64,000 nt of DNA, taken from contig NZ_WMBT01000005.1 in assembly GCF_009708075.1 (NCBI RefSeq), forward strand, positions 186,001 to 250,000. Reading direction: 5' to 3'. A program made the translations under genes and the position numbers. This DNA is from Paracoccus lichenicola. GTDB taxonomy: Bacteria; Pseudomonadota; Alphaproteobacteria; Rhodobacterales; Rhodobacteraceae. This document shows positions 53,225 to 61,714 of this stretch, in pieces. Positions within the stretch are counted from its first letter, which is position 1. The number at the start of each line of letters is the position of its first letter. Under the pieces are notes generated by a model that was not told the DNA's origin, did not search any database, and worked only from the letters and a program-made list of their open reading frames with translations.

Positions 53225-54457
53225 ATGGCACAGCGAACCCTCCAGCAGAAGCTTGCGATCCTGTCGGACGCGGCGAAATACGACGCCTCTTGCGCGTCCA
53301 GCGGGACGACCCGGCGCGATTCCCGCAGCGGCGGGTTGGGATCGACCGAGGGCATGGGCATCTGCCACGCCTATACCCCCGACGGGCGCTGCATCAGCTT
53401 GCTGAAAATCCTGCTGACGAACTTCTGCATCTATGATTGCGCGTATTGCATCAACCGCGTCAGCAGCAACGTCGAGCGCGCCCGCTTCACGCCCGAGGAG
53501 GTCGTGACCCTGACGCTGGAATTCTATCGCCGCAACATGATCGAGGGGCTGTTCCTGTCCTCGGGCATCATCCGCAGCCCGGACGAGACGATGAGCCAGA
53601 TGGTCCGCATCGCCCGGACGCTGCGGGTGGACCATGGCTTCAAGGGCTACATCCACCTCAAGACCATTCCCGACGCCTCGCCTGCTTTGGTGGCCGAGGC
53701 GGGGCTTTATGCCGACCGCCTGTCGGTCAACATCGAGCTGCCCCAGGACGCCAGCATCCGCGAACTGGCCCCCGAAAAGCGCCCCGAAACGATCCGCGCC
53801 GCCATGGCCGATGTCCGCCTGGCGCGCGAAGCCGCGAAGGAGCAGACCCACACCGGCAAGCGCCCGCCGCGTTTCGCGCCCGCGGGCCAGTCCACGCAGA
53901 TGATCATCGGCGCGGATGGGGCGACGGACCGGGACATCCTGCGGACCTCGGCCAACCTCTATTCCGGCTATGACCTGAAGCGGGTCTATTATTCCGCCTT
54001 CAGCCCGATCCCCGATGCCTCGGCTGCCCTGCCGCTGATCAAGCCGCCCTTGATGCGGGAACACCGGCTGTATCAGGCCGACTGGCTGATGCGCTTTTAC
54101 GGCTTCGAGGCCGACGAGATCGGCGCGGCCCATCCGTCCGGCTTCCTCGATCTGGCCATCGACCCCAAGCTGTCCTGGGCATTGGCGAACCGCGCGCAGT
54201 TCCCGGTCGATGTGGCGACGGCGACCAAGGAAATGCTGCTGCGCGTTCCCGGCTTCGGCACCAAGACGGTGACGCGGATCCTGGCCGCGCGCCGCAACGG
54301 GCCGGTGCGGTATGCGGACCTGCTGCGCATGGGGGCGGTCATGTCGAAAGCGCAGCCCTTCGTGACGCTGCCCGACTGGCATCCCGGCGGGCTGACCGAC
54401 AGCGCGTCCCTGCGCGCGCGCTTCGCGCCCAAGCCCCAGCAGTTGCAACTGCTGTGA
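53225..54457 (+). CDS. Putative DNA modification/repair radical SAM protein
   Basis: 410-residue radical SAM protein with CIYDCAYC as the 4Fe-4S motif and a C-terminal helix-hairpin-helix (LLRVPGFGTKTVTRILAARR), typical for the family named putative DNA modification/repair radical SAM protein. It is usually paired, as here, with a UdgX-type glycosylase; the GTG of that gene overlaps this stop. A LexA box sits in its promoter. Chemistry unknown. Confidence 0.9.
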   Translation: MAQRTLQQKLAILSDAAKYDASCASSGTTRRDSRSGGLGSTEGMGICHAYTPDGRCISLLKILLTNFCIYDCAYCINRVSSNVERARFTPEEVVTLTLEFYRRNMIEGLFLSSGIIRSPDETMSQMVRIARTLRVDHGFKGYIHLKTIPDASPALVAEAGLYADRLSVNIELPQDASIRELAPEKRPETIRAAMADVRLAREAAKEQTHTGKRPPRFAPAGQSTQMIIGADGATDRDILRTSANLYSGYDLKRVYYSAFSPIPDASAALPLIKPPLMREHRLYQADWLMRFYGFEADEIGAAHPSGFLDLAIDPKLSWALANRAQFPVDVATATKEMLLRVPGFGTKTVTRILAARRNGPVRYADLLRMGAVMSKAQPFVTLPDWHPGGLTDSASLRARFAPKPQQLQLL

Positions 54458-55875
54458 TCCGCGTCGATCTGCCCCGTTTCGGCCGGTTCGCGGCTTGGCG
54501 CGATGCGGCCCGGCAGTTGGCCACCAACCGCGTGGATGCGGCAAGCGTCACCTGGGCCGATGAGGACACCCCCGCCGGACTGTTCGGCGCCGACCCCCTG
54601 CCGCCGCCCGGCCCGCATCCGGTCGCGGCCACCAAGGATTTCCTAGCCTTGGCCCAGACCGTCGCCAGCCATTCCGACCCCGAACGCTGGGCCTTGCTCT
54701 ACGCCGCGCTGATCCGGTTGCAGGACGACCGGGGCTTCATCGCCAATCCCGCCGATCCGCTGACCGACCGGCTGTCGCGCATGGCGAAATCCGTGCGCCG
54801 CGACATCCACAAGATGCACGCCTTCGTGCGCTTCCACGAACTGCCCGGCGACAATCCGCGCCGCAGCTTCGGCGCCTGGTTCGAGCCGGAACACCCGATC
54901 CTGGAGGCCGCCGCCCCCTTCTTCGCGAAACGCTTCGCCGACATGGACTGGCTGATCGCCACGCCCGAGGGCATCGCGCGCTTCGACGGCGCGATCACCT
55001 ATGCGCCCCCTGCACCGCGCCCGGATTTCCCGACGGATTCCAGCCACACCCTGTGGCACACCTATTTCGCCAACATCTTCAACCCCGCCCGCATCAAGAC
55101 CAATGCGATGCGGTCCGAGATGCCGCGCAAATACTGGAAGAACCTGCCCGAAACGGCCCTGATCCCCGAGATGCTGGCTGACGCCCCTCGCCGCGTCCAG
55201 GCCATGCGCGAGGCCGGGGCGTCTGAGGCCCCCGCCTTCGCCGCCCGCGTGACCGCCCGCATCCGCCAGATCCCGGACGACACCCCGCCCGAGACGCTGG
55301 AGGCCGCGCGCGAACAGGCCGGGCGCTGCACGCGCTGCGACCTGTGCCATGCCGCGACCCAGACCGTCTGGGGCGAGGGCGATCCCACGGCCCCCCTGAT
55401 GATCGTGGGCGAGGCGCCGGGCGATCACGAGGATCTGCAAGGCCGCCCTTTCGTTGGCCCAGCGGGTCAGTTGCTGCGGCAAGCGATGGACCAGGCGGGT
55501 CTCGATCCCGCGCAGGCCTGGATGACCAATGCGGTGAAGCACTTCAAGTTCACCCCGCGCGGCAAGCGCCGCATCCACCAGAACCCGGCTGCGGGAGAGA
55601 TCCGTCAGTGCAAGTGGTGGCTGGACATCGAACGGCGTATGATCGCGCCGCGCCTGACGCTGGCCCTGGGCGCCACCGCCGCCTTTGCCCTGACCGGCAA
55701 CCGCGCGCCCCTGACCCCCCGGCGCGGCACCGTGGAAACCGCGCTGGACGGCGGGCCGGTGCTGATCACCTGGCACCCCAGCCTGATCCTGCGGTTGGAT
55801 CCCGGCGCGGCGGCTACCGCGCGCGGCCAGTTCGCCGCCGACCTGTCGCAAGCCGCCCGGCTGATGGCGGCATAG
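54454..55875 (+). CDS. udgX: UdgX family uracil-DNA binding protein fused to a DUF4130 domain
   Basis: 473 residues. The N-terminal half (to about 275) is a DUF4130-like domain (DRLSRMAKSVRRDIHKMHAF). The C-terminal half is a UdgX uracil-DNA glycosylase: 4Fe-4S cysteines in CTRCDLC, GEAPG motif, and the diagnostic KRRIHQ loop at 371-376, where His375 forms the covalent link to the uracil site. GTG 54454 overlaps the radical SAM stop. Expected to act in SOS-induced repair. Confidence 0.92.
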   Translation: MIRVDLPRFGRFAAWRDAARQLATNRVDAASVTWADEDTPAGLFGADPLPPPGPHPVAATKDFLALAQTVASHSDPERWALLYAALIRLQDDRGFIANPADPLTDRLSRMAKSVRRDIHKMHAFVRFHELPGDNPRRSFGAWFEPEHPILEAAAPFFAKRFADMDWLIATPEGIARFDGAITYAPPAPRPDFPTDSSHTLWHTYFANIFNPARIKTNAMRSEMPRKYWKNLPETALIPEMLADAPRRVQAMREAGASEAPAFAARVTARIRQIPDDTPPETLEAAREQAGRCTRCDLCHAATQTVWGEGDPTAPLMIVGEAPGDHEDLQGRPFVGPAGQLLRQAMDQAGLDPAQAWMTNAVKHFKFTPRGKRRIHQNPAAGEIRQCKWWLDIERRMIAPRLTLALGATAAFALTGNRAPLTPRRGTVETALDGGPVLITWHPSLILRLDPGAAATARGQFAADLSQAARLMAA

Positions 55876-55885
55876 CTTTCACCTT

Positions 55886-55936
55886 TGCTTAAATATCCTG
55901 GGGGAGTCCGCCTTGGCGGACGGGGGCAAGGCCCCC
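55886..55936. terminator. Double hairpin intergenic element between udgX and ubiH-like gene
   Basis: TGCTTAAATATCCTGGGGGA leads into stem GTCCGCC-TT-GGCGGAC (55906-55921) and stem GGGGGC-AAG-GCCCCC (55922-55936), the last base pair touching the minus-strand stop. Elements of this form (AAATATCC, then GGGGGAG and paired GC hairpins) are common between Rhodobacterales genes. Likely a bidirectional terminator. Confidence 0.7.
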
Positions 55937-57156
55937 TACAGCGCCTGCCCCAGCAGCATCCTCGGCATCGGATCGACCGACAACCCCGCCGCCTGCCGCA
56001 TGAAGCCCCGCCGCAGGGCGGGCACCGCGCTGACGATCCCCATGCCCAGGCCGCGCGCTACTGAGGCCACCGGATTGGTGCTGGCGAACAGCCGGTTCAC
56101 CCCGTCCATGCCAAGCGCGAGGCTGGTCGCGTCGAACCGCCGCCAGCCCTGATACCGCTGCAAGACAAGCTCGGACCCGATATCCTCGCCCCGGCGCGCC
56201 GCATCGACCAGAACCTCGGCCAAGGCCGCCACGTCGCGCAGGCCCAGGTTCAGCCCCTGGCCTGCGATGGGATGCACGCCATGCGCCGCATCGCCGACCA
56301 AGGCCACCCGGTCCGCCGCATAGCGATCGGCCAGCGACAGGCTCAGCGGATAGGTGAAGCGCGCCCCTGCCAGTTCGATCCGGCCCAGAAAGTCGCCGAA
56401 GCGCGGGCGCAGCACGTCCAGGAAGGCGTCGTCCGGCAGCGCGGCGATGGCGCGGGCATTGTCGTGGGTTTCCGACCAGACCACGCTGCTGCGGTTGCCG
56501 GGCAGGGGCAGGATCGCCAGGGGACCGGTCGCCATGAAATACTGCTGCGCGACGCCCTCGTGCGGGCGCTCATGCGCGATGGCCGCGACAAGCGCCGTCT
56601 GGCCGTAATCCCAACCCCGCCGCCGGATCCCGGCGCGCGCGGCTACCCCCGACCCGCGCCCGTCCGCGCCCACCAGCAGCCGGGCGCGCATCCGGCGGCC
56701 ATCGGACAGCGCGACCTCGACCCCGCCCGCCGTGACCTGCTGGTCCGTGACCGACAGCCCGGACAGGTGCTGCACCTTGCCGGGCATCGCGGCCAGCAGG
56801 GCGCGATACAGGAACCGGTCCTCGAGCATGTAGCCGACCGGGCCTTCCTCGATCTCGGCGCTGTCGAAATGCAGGAAGAAGGGCGCGGCCCCCTCGCCCG
56901 GCCGACCTTGGGACGCCTTGACCTGCCGGATCGGCTGGCTGTCGTCTGCCAAGCCCGCCCACAGCCCAAGCGCCTTCAGCAACCGTTGCGAGGCGACCGC
57001 CAGCGCATAGGCCCGCCCGTCGAAATTGTCGCCCGCCCGCGCGTCCGCCGGGCGGGGATCCACGACGGCCACGCGCAGGCCCGCGCCCGCCAGGGCAAGG
57101 GCCAGAACCGGGCCGTTCAGCCCGCCGCCTGCGATCAGGACATCCACATCACTCAT
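55936..57156 (-). CDS. UbiH/UbiF/COQ6-family FAD-dependent hydroxylase
   Basis: 406-residue flavoprotein monooxygenase of ubiquinone synthesis. FAD motif VLIAGGGLNGPVLALAL at the N-terminus, and the second FAD motif GDAAHGVHPIAGQGLNLGLRD near residue 285. Which ring position it hydroxylates cannot be told from sequence alone. ATG 57156 overlaps the SDR gene by eight bases. Confidence 0.92.
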   Translation of the reverse strand: MSDVDVLIAGGGLNGPVLALALAGAGLRVAVVDPRPADARAGDNFDGRAYALAVASQRLLKALGLWAGLADDSQPIRQVKASQGRPGEGAAPFFLHFDSAEIEEGPVGYMLEDRFLYRALLAAMPGKVQHLSGLSVTDQQVTAGGVEVALSDGRRMRARLLVGADGRGSGVAARAGIRRRGWDYGQTALVAAIAHERPHEGVAQQYFMATGPLAILPLPGNRSSVVWSETHDNARAIAALPDDAFLDVLRPRFGDFLGRIELAGARFTYPLSLSLADRYAADRVALVGDAAHGVHPIAGQGLNLGLRDVAALAEVLVDAARRGEDIGSELVLQRYQGWRRFDATSLALGMDGVNRLFASTNPVASVARGLGMGIVSAVPALRRGFMRQAAGLSVDPMPRMLLGQAL

Positions 57157-58051
57157 GGCGCGGATCATGCACGGGGGCGGGCGAAAGTCCATGCGGCGAA
57201 GCGCCCTCGGCGGCCAGGATCGCCGCCAGCCCGCTGCGGTAATCGGGATGGCGCAGCCGGACCCCTAGGTCTTCCTTGATGCGCCGGTTCGAGACGCGCT
57301 TGTTGTCGGCGTAAAAGGACCGCGCCATGGGGGTCATGGGGGCATCCTCGAAGGCGACCTCGGGCGGCGGCGGCAAGTCCAGCAGATGCGCCGCATGGGC
57401 CAGCACGTCCTGCGGCGGGGCCGGGTCGTCGTCGCAGACGTTGTAGGCGGTGCCGGGCGCGGGCCGGTCGAGGGATGCCAGCAGAACCCGGGCGATGTCT
57501 TCGGCATGAATGCGCGAAAACACCTGGCCCGGCTTGATGATCCGCCGCGCGGTGCCGTTCCTGACCTTCTCGAACGGCCCGCGCCCGGGACCATAGATCC
57601 CCGCCAGCCGGAAGATGTGCAGGGGCAGCCCCGCCTGGTCCGAAAGCGCGCGCCAGTCCGCCTCGGCCCGGATGCGGGCCTGACCGCGCGGGCCGGTGGC
57701 GTCCAGGGGGCTGTCCTCGTCCACCCAGTCTCCGCCCCGGTCGCCATAAACCCCGGTCGTGGACAGATAGCCCAGCCAGCGCGGCCGCGCCCGGGCCAGA
57801 TCGTCGCGGAAGGCCGCCAGCACCGGATCCCCCGCAGGTCCGGGCGCGGCCGACACCAGGATCGCATCCGCCGCCGCGATCTCGACGCGCAGGCGTGCGT
57901 CCTCGCCGGGCCACGGGATCGGCACCGCGCCCGCCGCCGCCACCCGGTCGGGATCGGCGCGCGTCGTGCCCAGGACCTGCCAGCCGCGCGCGCGCAGCAG
58001 GGGCGTCAGGAAACCGGCGGAATAGCCGTGGCCGAAGACAAGCATTCTCAT
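57149..58051 (-). CDS. NAD(P)-binding SDR-like epimerase/reductase (YeeZ-like)
   Basis: 300 residues, extended-SDR fold. The nucleotide loop is degenerate (FGHGYSAGFL), with STTGVYGDRGGDWVDE and RLAGIYGPGRGPFEKV as in the COG0451 YeeZ-like group. The usual Tyr-Lys dyad is not clear, so catalytic activity is uncertain. ATG 58051 is followed by another ATG at 58045. Confidence 0.8.
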   Translation of the reverse strand: MRMLVFGHGYSAGFLTPLLRARGWQVLGTTRADPDRVAAAGAVPIPWPGEDARLRVEIAAADAILVSAAPGPAGDPVLAAFRDDLARARPRWLGYLSTTGVYGDRGGDWVDEDSPLDATGPRGQARIRAEADWRALSDQAGLPLHIFRLAGIYGPGRGPFEKVRNGTARRIIKPGQVFSRIHAEDIARVLLASLDRPAPGTAYNVCDDDPAPPQDVLAHAAHLLDLPPPPEVAFEDAPMTPMARSFYADNKRVSNRRIKEDLGVRLRHPDYRSGLAAILAAEGASPHGLSPAPVHDPRHE

Positions 58052-58144
58052 GACGCCAGCGTAACGGCCCGCGCGGCCCGGCGCCAGACGCTTGCCTGCG
58101 GCGGGCCGGGCTGGCAGGGTCGGGGGAAAGCAAGGACAGGAACG

Positions 58145-59629
58145 ATGGACACGGATTCCCGCTATCTGCCGGTCGAGACGCCCGACCTGCCGGGCCGCGA
58201 ACAATTCACCGACGCCGCGGCCGCCGTGGCGCGCCTGCAGAATCTCTATGCCCGCGCCACCGGCTTTCTGCTGGACCGCTTCACCAAGGCGCTGGAAGGC
58301 AACAAGCCCGTCGCCCGTTTCCGGGCCTTCTACCCCGAGTTGCGCCTGACCGTGCCCACCCATCCGAAGGTCGATTCCCGCCTGTCCTTCGGCCATGTGG
58401 TGGCGCCCGGCAGCTATTCCGCGACCATCACCCGGCCCGACCTGTTCGAGAACTACCTCAAGGAACAGATCGGCCTTCTGATCCGCAACCACGGCGTACC
58501 GGTGACGGTGGGCGTCAGCGACACGCCGATGCCGGTCCACTTCGCCGTCGCCGCCCAAAGCGACCTGGCGGTGCCGCAGGAAGGGGTGCTGGATTTCAGC
58601 CTGCGCGACATCTTCGACGTGCCGGATCTGAACACCATGAACGACGACATCGTGAACGGCATGGCGGGGCCGATGCCGGACGGGTCGCTGCACCTGGCGG
58701 CCTTCACGGCGCAGCGCATCGACTATTCCCTGGCGCGGTTGCAGCATTACACCGCGACCGCGGCCGGGCATTTCCAGAACTTCGTGCTGTTCACCAACTA
58801 TCAGTTCTACGTGGACGAGTTCGAGGCCTTCGCCCGCCGCGTGTTGGGCGATCCCGCCCTGGGCTATGACAGCTTCGTGGCCCCCGGCAACCAGGAGATC
58901 TCGGATCCTGCCGCCCCCCTGGCCGCGCTGTCCAAGCTGCCGCAGATGCCGACCTATCACCTCAAGCGTGCGAACGGGCAGGGGATCACGCTGGTCAATA
59001 TCGGCGTGGGACCGTCGAACGCCAAGACCGCCACCGACCATATCGCCGTGCTGCGCCCCCATGCCTGGCTGATGGTCGGCCATTGCGCGGGCTTGCGCAA
59101 CAGCCAGTCCCTGGGCGATTTCGTGCTGGCCCATGCCTATCTGCGCGAGGATCACGTCCTGGACGACGACCTGCCCGTCTGGGTGCCGATCCCGCCCCTG
59201 GCCGAGGTGCAGGTGGCCCTGCAAGAGGCCGTGGCCGAGGTCACGCAGCTGGACGGCTATGAACTCAAGCGCATCATGCGCACCGGCACGGTCGCCACCA
59301 TCGACAACCGCAACTGGGAATTGCGCGACCAGTCCGGCCCGGTTCACCGCCTGTCCTTGTCGCGCGCCGTGGCGCTGGACATGGAAAGCGCCACCATCGC
59401 CGCCAACGGCTTTCGGTTCCGGGTGCCCTACGGCACGCTGCTCTGCGTCAGCGACAAGCCGCTGCATGGCGAACTGAAGCTGCCGGGCATGGCCACCGAC
59501 TTTTACCGCACGCAGGTCGCCAACCACCTGCTGATCGGCATCCGCGCCATGGAAAAGCTGCGCGAGATGCCGCTGGAGCGGATCCATTCGCGCAAGCTGC
59601 GGTCCTTCAACGAGACGGCCTTCCTGTGA
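58145..59629 (+). CDS. amn: AMP nucleosidase
   Basis: 494-residue enzyme that splits AMP into adenine and ribose 5-phosphate. The N-terminal AMP nucleosidase domain (YPELRLTVPTHPKVDSRLSFGHV) is followed by a PNP/UDP-like catalytic domain (GITLVNIGVGPSNAKT, MVGHCAGLRNSQSLGDF, LDMESATIAANG). Full family length. AGGAACG lies just before ATG 58145. Confidence 0.95.
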   Translation: MDTDSRYLPVETPDLPGREQFTDAAAAVARLQNLYARATGFLLDRFTKALEGNKPVARFRAFYPELRLTVPTHPKVDSRLSFGHVVAPGSYSATITRPDLFENYLKEQIGLLIRNHGVPVTVGVSDTPMPVHFAVAAQSDLAVPQEGVLDFSLRDIFDVPDLNTMNDDIVNGMAGPMPDGSLHLAAFTAQRIDYSLARLQHYTATAAGHFQNFVLFTNYQFYVDEFEAFARRVLGDPALGYDSFVAPGNQEISDPAAPLAALSKLPQMPTYHLKRANGQGITLVNIGVGPSNAKTATDHIAVLRPHAWLMVGHCAGLRNSQSLGDFVLAHAYLREDHVLDDDLPVWVPIPPLAEVQVALQEAVAEVTQLDGYELKRIMRTGTVATIDNRNWELRDQSGPVHRLSLSRAVALDMESATIAANGFRFRVPYGTLLCVSDKPLHGELKLPGMATDFYRTQVANHLLIGIRAMEKLREMPLERIHSRKLRSFNETAFL

Positions 59630-59684
59630 CCCTGCGTCAACTGGCCGTGCCGCGCCTGCTTTCCGAGGAAGCCGCGAAAAAGGC

Positions 59685-59713
59685 TTGAACTGTTGGGGAA
59701 AACGGTGTGTAGC
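59685..59713 (+). promoter_or_regulatory. Possible promoter of the HU gene
   Basis: TTGAAC (59685-59690), 17 nt, TGTAGC (59708-59713), in the 149-base gap before hup. The -35 is good, the -10 is poor. Nothing else is seen in the gap apart from the AAGAGGAG ribosome binding site. Confidence 0.35.
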
Positions 59714-59778
59714 AGGCGATATGCCGCAAAAGGCGCTATGTTTGGCCCCTGCAGAACCGGGCAAGAGGAGACAGATTG

Positions 59779-60078
59779 ATGGCTACGCCTTCCGCTAAAC
59801 CGATGACCAAGACCCAGCTGGTCGCCACGCTGGCCGAGGAAATGGGTTCGGACAAGAAATCGGCCTCGACCGCGCTGGACGCGATCGCCGCCGTTGTCGC
59901 CCGCGAAGTCGCCGCCGGCGGCTCGGTAACGATCCCCGGCATCGGCAAGATCGCCTGCCGCGCGCGTCCCGAACGCCAAGTCCGCAACCCGCAGACCCAG
60001 GAAATGATGACCAAGCCTGCGGACAAGCAGGTCAAGGTGACGGTCGCCAAGTCGCTGAAGGACAGCGTGAACAGCTGA
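59779..60078 (+). CDS. hup: HU family DNA-binding protein
   Basis: 99-residue histone-like protein. Helical N-terminal dimerisation part (MTKTQLVATLAEEMG), and the beta-arm region VTIPGIGKIACRARPERQVRNPQT with the conserved Arg-Asn-Pro. The arm tip reads RNPQTQEMM and the C-terminus is slightly longer than E. coli HU. ATG 59779 (TTG 59776 also in frame) after AAGAGGAG. Followed by a strong terminator. Confidence 0.95.
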   Translation: MATPSAKPMTKTQLVATLAEEMGSDKKSASTALDAIAAVVAREVAAGGSVTIPGIGKIACRARPERQVRNPQTQEMMTKPADKQVKVTVAKSLKDSVNS

Positions 60079-60102
60079 TCGCTGCTTACGGCAGACGAAC
60101 GG

Positions 60103-60129
60103 GGCCGTGCCGGTGGGCGCGGCCTTTTT
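60103..60129 (+). terminator. Rho-independent terminator of hup
   Basis: GGCCGTGCC (60103-60111), loop GGTG, GGCGCGGCC (60116-60124), nine pairs including one G-T, then TTTTT. It lies 24 nt after the hup stop. Confidence 0.92.
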
Positions 60130-60149
60130 GCTTGCGGGGGAGTCACCGA

Positions 60150-60189
60150 GGTCCGGCAGGTGAATGTCCGGGGGACATTCGCCCGGACC
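60150..60189. repeat. Long compound inverted repeat
   Basis: Inner stem GAATGTCC (60162-60169) / GGACATTC (60173-60180) with loop GGG; outer stem GGTCCGG (60150-60156) / CCGGACC (60183-60189). The element sits between hup and the minus-strand membrane gene (stop at 60286) and may terminate that gene. GGGGGAGTC just before it also occurs in the element at 55886-55936. Confidence 0.6.
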
Positions 60190-60285
60190 GATTGCCCGAA
60201 GCCGCAAGGCGCGAGGCGCAAGGGGCGTGCAACCGGACCTGACGCCAGCAATCCGGCAGGGCAGGTGCCGCCGCTGCGCCATGCG

Positions 60286-60636
60286 CTATCGCCGCCATCT
60301 GTCGGGCGTCAGCGCGAGAACAATCAAGGTCGGGAGTAGAATGAACGGAAAAACACCGATGACGTAGAGCAAGGAATAGAAAAAAAGGACATCGTGCAAA
60401 ACGGCAATCTTTACGATCACAGCCCATTCGGGACACTCTATGCCCCAGATGACGCCTCCGCCGCAGCCGATGGAGCTGAAATATCGCTTCGTCCAAAGAG
60501 GCGCCGCATAACCCACCAGAGGCACGATTGCGTTTGCGGCCATGATCCATCGCACCCGCAAGGACCGACTGAACCAGGCGATCATTCCGGCCAGGATGGG
60601 TGCGCCAAATACCCAACCGAAGAAAAGAAACGTCAT
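60286..60636 (-). CDS. Small polytopic membrane protein, unknown function
   Basis: 116 residues with four hydrophobic stretches (FLFFGWVFGAPILAGMIAWF, AANAIVPLVGYAAPLW, a Cys/Gly segment SIGCGGGVIWGIEC, and VIGVFPFILLPTLIVLAL). Codon use and base composition are noticeably more AT-rich than the neighbours, suggesting recent arrival. ATG 60636 has AAAGGG nine bases upstream; a GTG at 60657 would overlap that site. No family recognised. Confidence 0.65.
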   Translation of the reverse strand: MTFLFFGWVFGAPILAGMIAWFSRSLRVRWIMAANAIVPLVGYAAPLWTKRYFSSIGCGGGVIWGIECPEWAVIVKIAVLHDVLFFYSLLYVIGVFPFILLPTLIVLALTPDRWRR

Positions 60637-60754
60637 CGCTGACCCTTTCAGGGACACGGTGTCGGTCTGCTATCAGGTATGCCGCGACTTCACCCTTCCC
60701 GCCACCCCCATGACCTGCTAGCCCTTCTGCATCATCTGCAACGGAGCCTTCCGC

Positions 60755-61651
60755 ATGGACATTCGCGCAATCCTGATGGGGGTGTTCTTCGCGGTGATGT
60801 GGGCCTCGGCCTTCACCTCGACCCGGATGATCGTGACCGAAGTGCCGCCGCTGTTCGCGCTTGCCCTGCGCTTTCTGCTGTCGGGCGCGATGGGCGTCGT
60901 CATCGCGCTGCTGATGGGCGAGACATGGCGCGCGCTCACCCGCGCGCAATGGCGGGCGGTGGTGATCCTGGGGCTGTGCCAGAACGCGCTGTATCTGGGC
61001 CTCAACTGGGTGGCGATGCAGTGGATCGAGGCGGGACTGGCGTCCATCATCGCCGCCACCATGCCGCTGATCGTGGCGCTGCTGGGATGGGGCCTGATGG
61101 GAGAGCGGCTGCGGCCGATGGGCATCGCGGGCCTGGCCCTGGGGCTGATCGGGGTCGCCATCATCATGGGCGCGCGGCTGCAAGGGGGCGGCAGCGATCC
61201 GGTGGGCATCGCGATGTGCTTTGCCGCCGCCCTGGCGCTGGCCGTGGCCACGCTGACCGTGCGCGGCGCCAGTTCGGGCGGCAACGTGATGATGATCGTG
61301 GGCCTGCAGATGCTGGTGGGGTCGGCGACCCTGTGGGTCGTGGCTCCGCTGCTGGAGGATTGGCACGTCGATCCCCATCCCCGGCTGGTCTGGGCCTTCC
61401 TTTACACGGTGATCGTGCCGGGGCTGGTGGCGACCTGGGTCTGGTTCCGGCTGGTGGGCCGCATCGGCGCGGTGCGGGCCGCGACATTCCATTTCCTGAC
61501 GCCCTTCTTCGGGGTCGCCACCGGCGCGGCCCTGCTGGGCGAACGGCTTGCGGCAGGCGACGTGATCGGCGTGGGCATCATCATGGCGGGCATCCTGGCC
61601 GTGCAATTGTCCAAGGCGCCCGCGCCCGTGGTCCGTCCCCCCTCGGCCTGA
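60755..61651 (+). CDS. DMT-superfamily (EamA) transporter
   Basis: 298 residues with ten hydrophobic helices in two EamA repeats (first ending GERLRPMGIAGLALGLIGV, second ending GERLAAGDVIGVGIIMAGI). An inner-membrane exporter of small metabolites or amino acids; the substrate cannot be predicted. It precedes the ligase module but shows no functional tie. Confidence 0.9.
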   Translation: MDIRAILMGVFFAVMWASAFTSTRMIVTEVPPLFALALRFLLSGAMGVVIALLMGETWRALTRAQWRAVVILGLCQNALYLGLNWVAMQWIEAGLASIIAATMPLIVALLGWGLMGERLRPMGIAGLALGLIGVAIIMGARLQGGGSDPVGIAMCFAAALALAVATLTVRGASSGGNVMMIVGLQMLVGSATLWVVAPLLEDWHVDPHPRLVWAFLYTVIVPGLVATWVWFRLVGRIGAVRAATFHFLTPFFGVATGAALLGERLAAGDVIGVGIIMAGILAVQLSKAPAPVVRPPSA

Positions 61652-61714
61652 GGGCGGGAACGGCCAGGCCGCCGCGGCGTTGATTTTCATGGAATGTTCA
61701 CCATCTTGGTATCC

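Noticed and set aside
57149..59764. 871-codon minus-strand frame across amn
   Set aside because: Only its last 300 codons (from 58051) are a real SDR gene; the rest is antisense to AMP nucleosidase.
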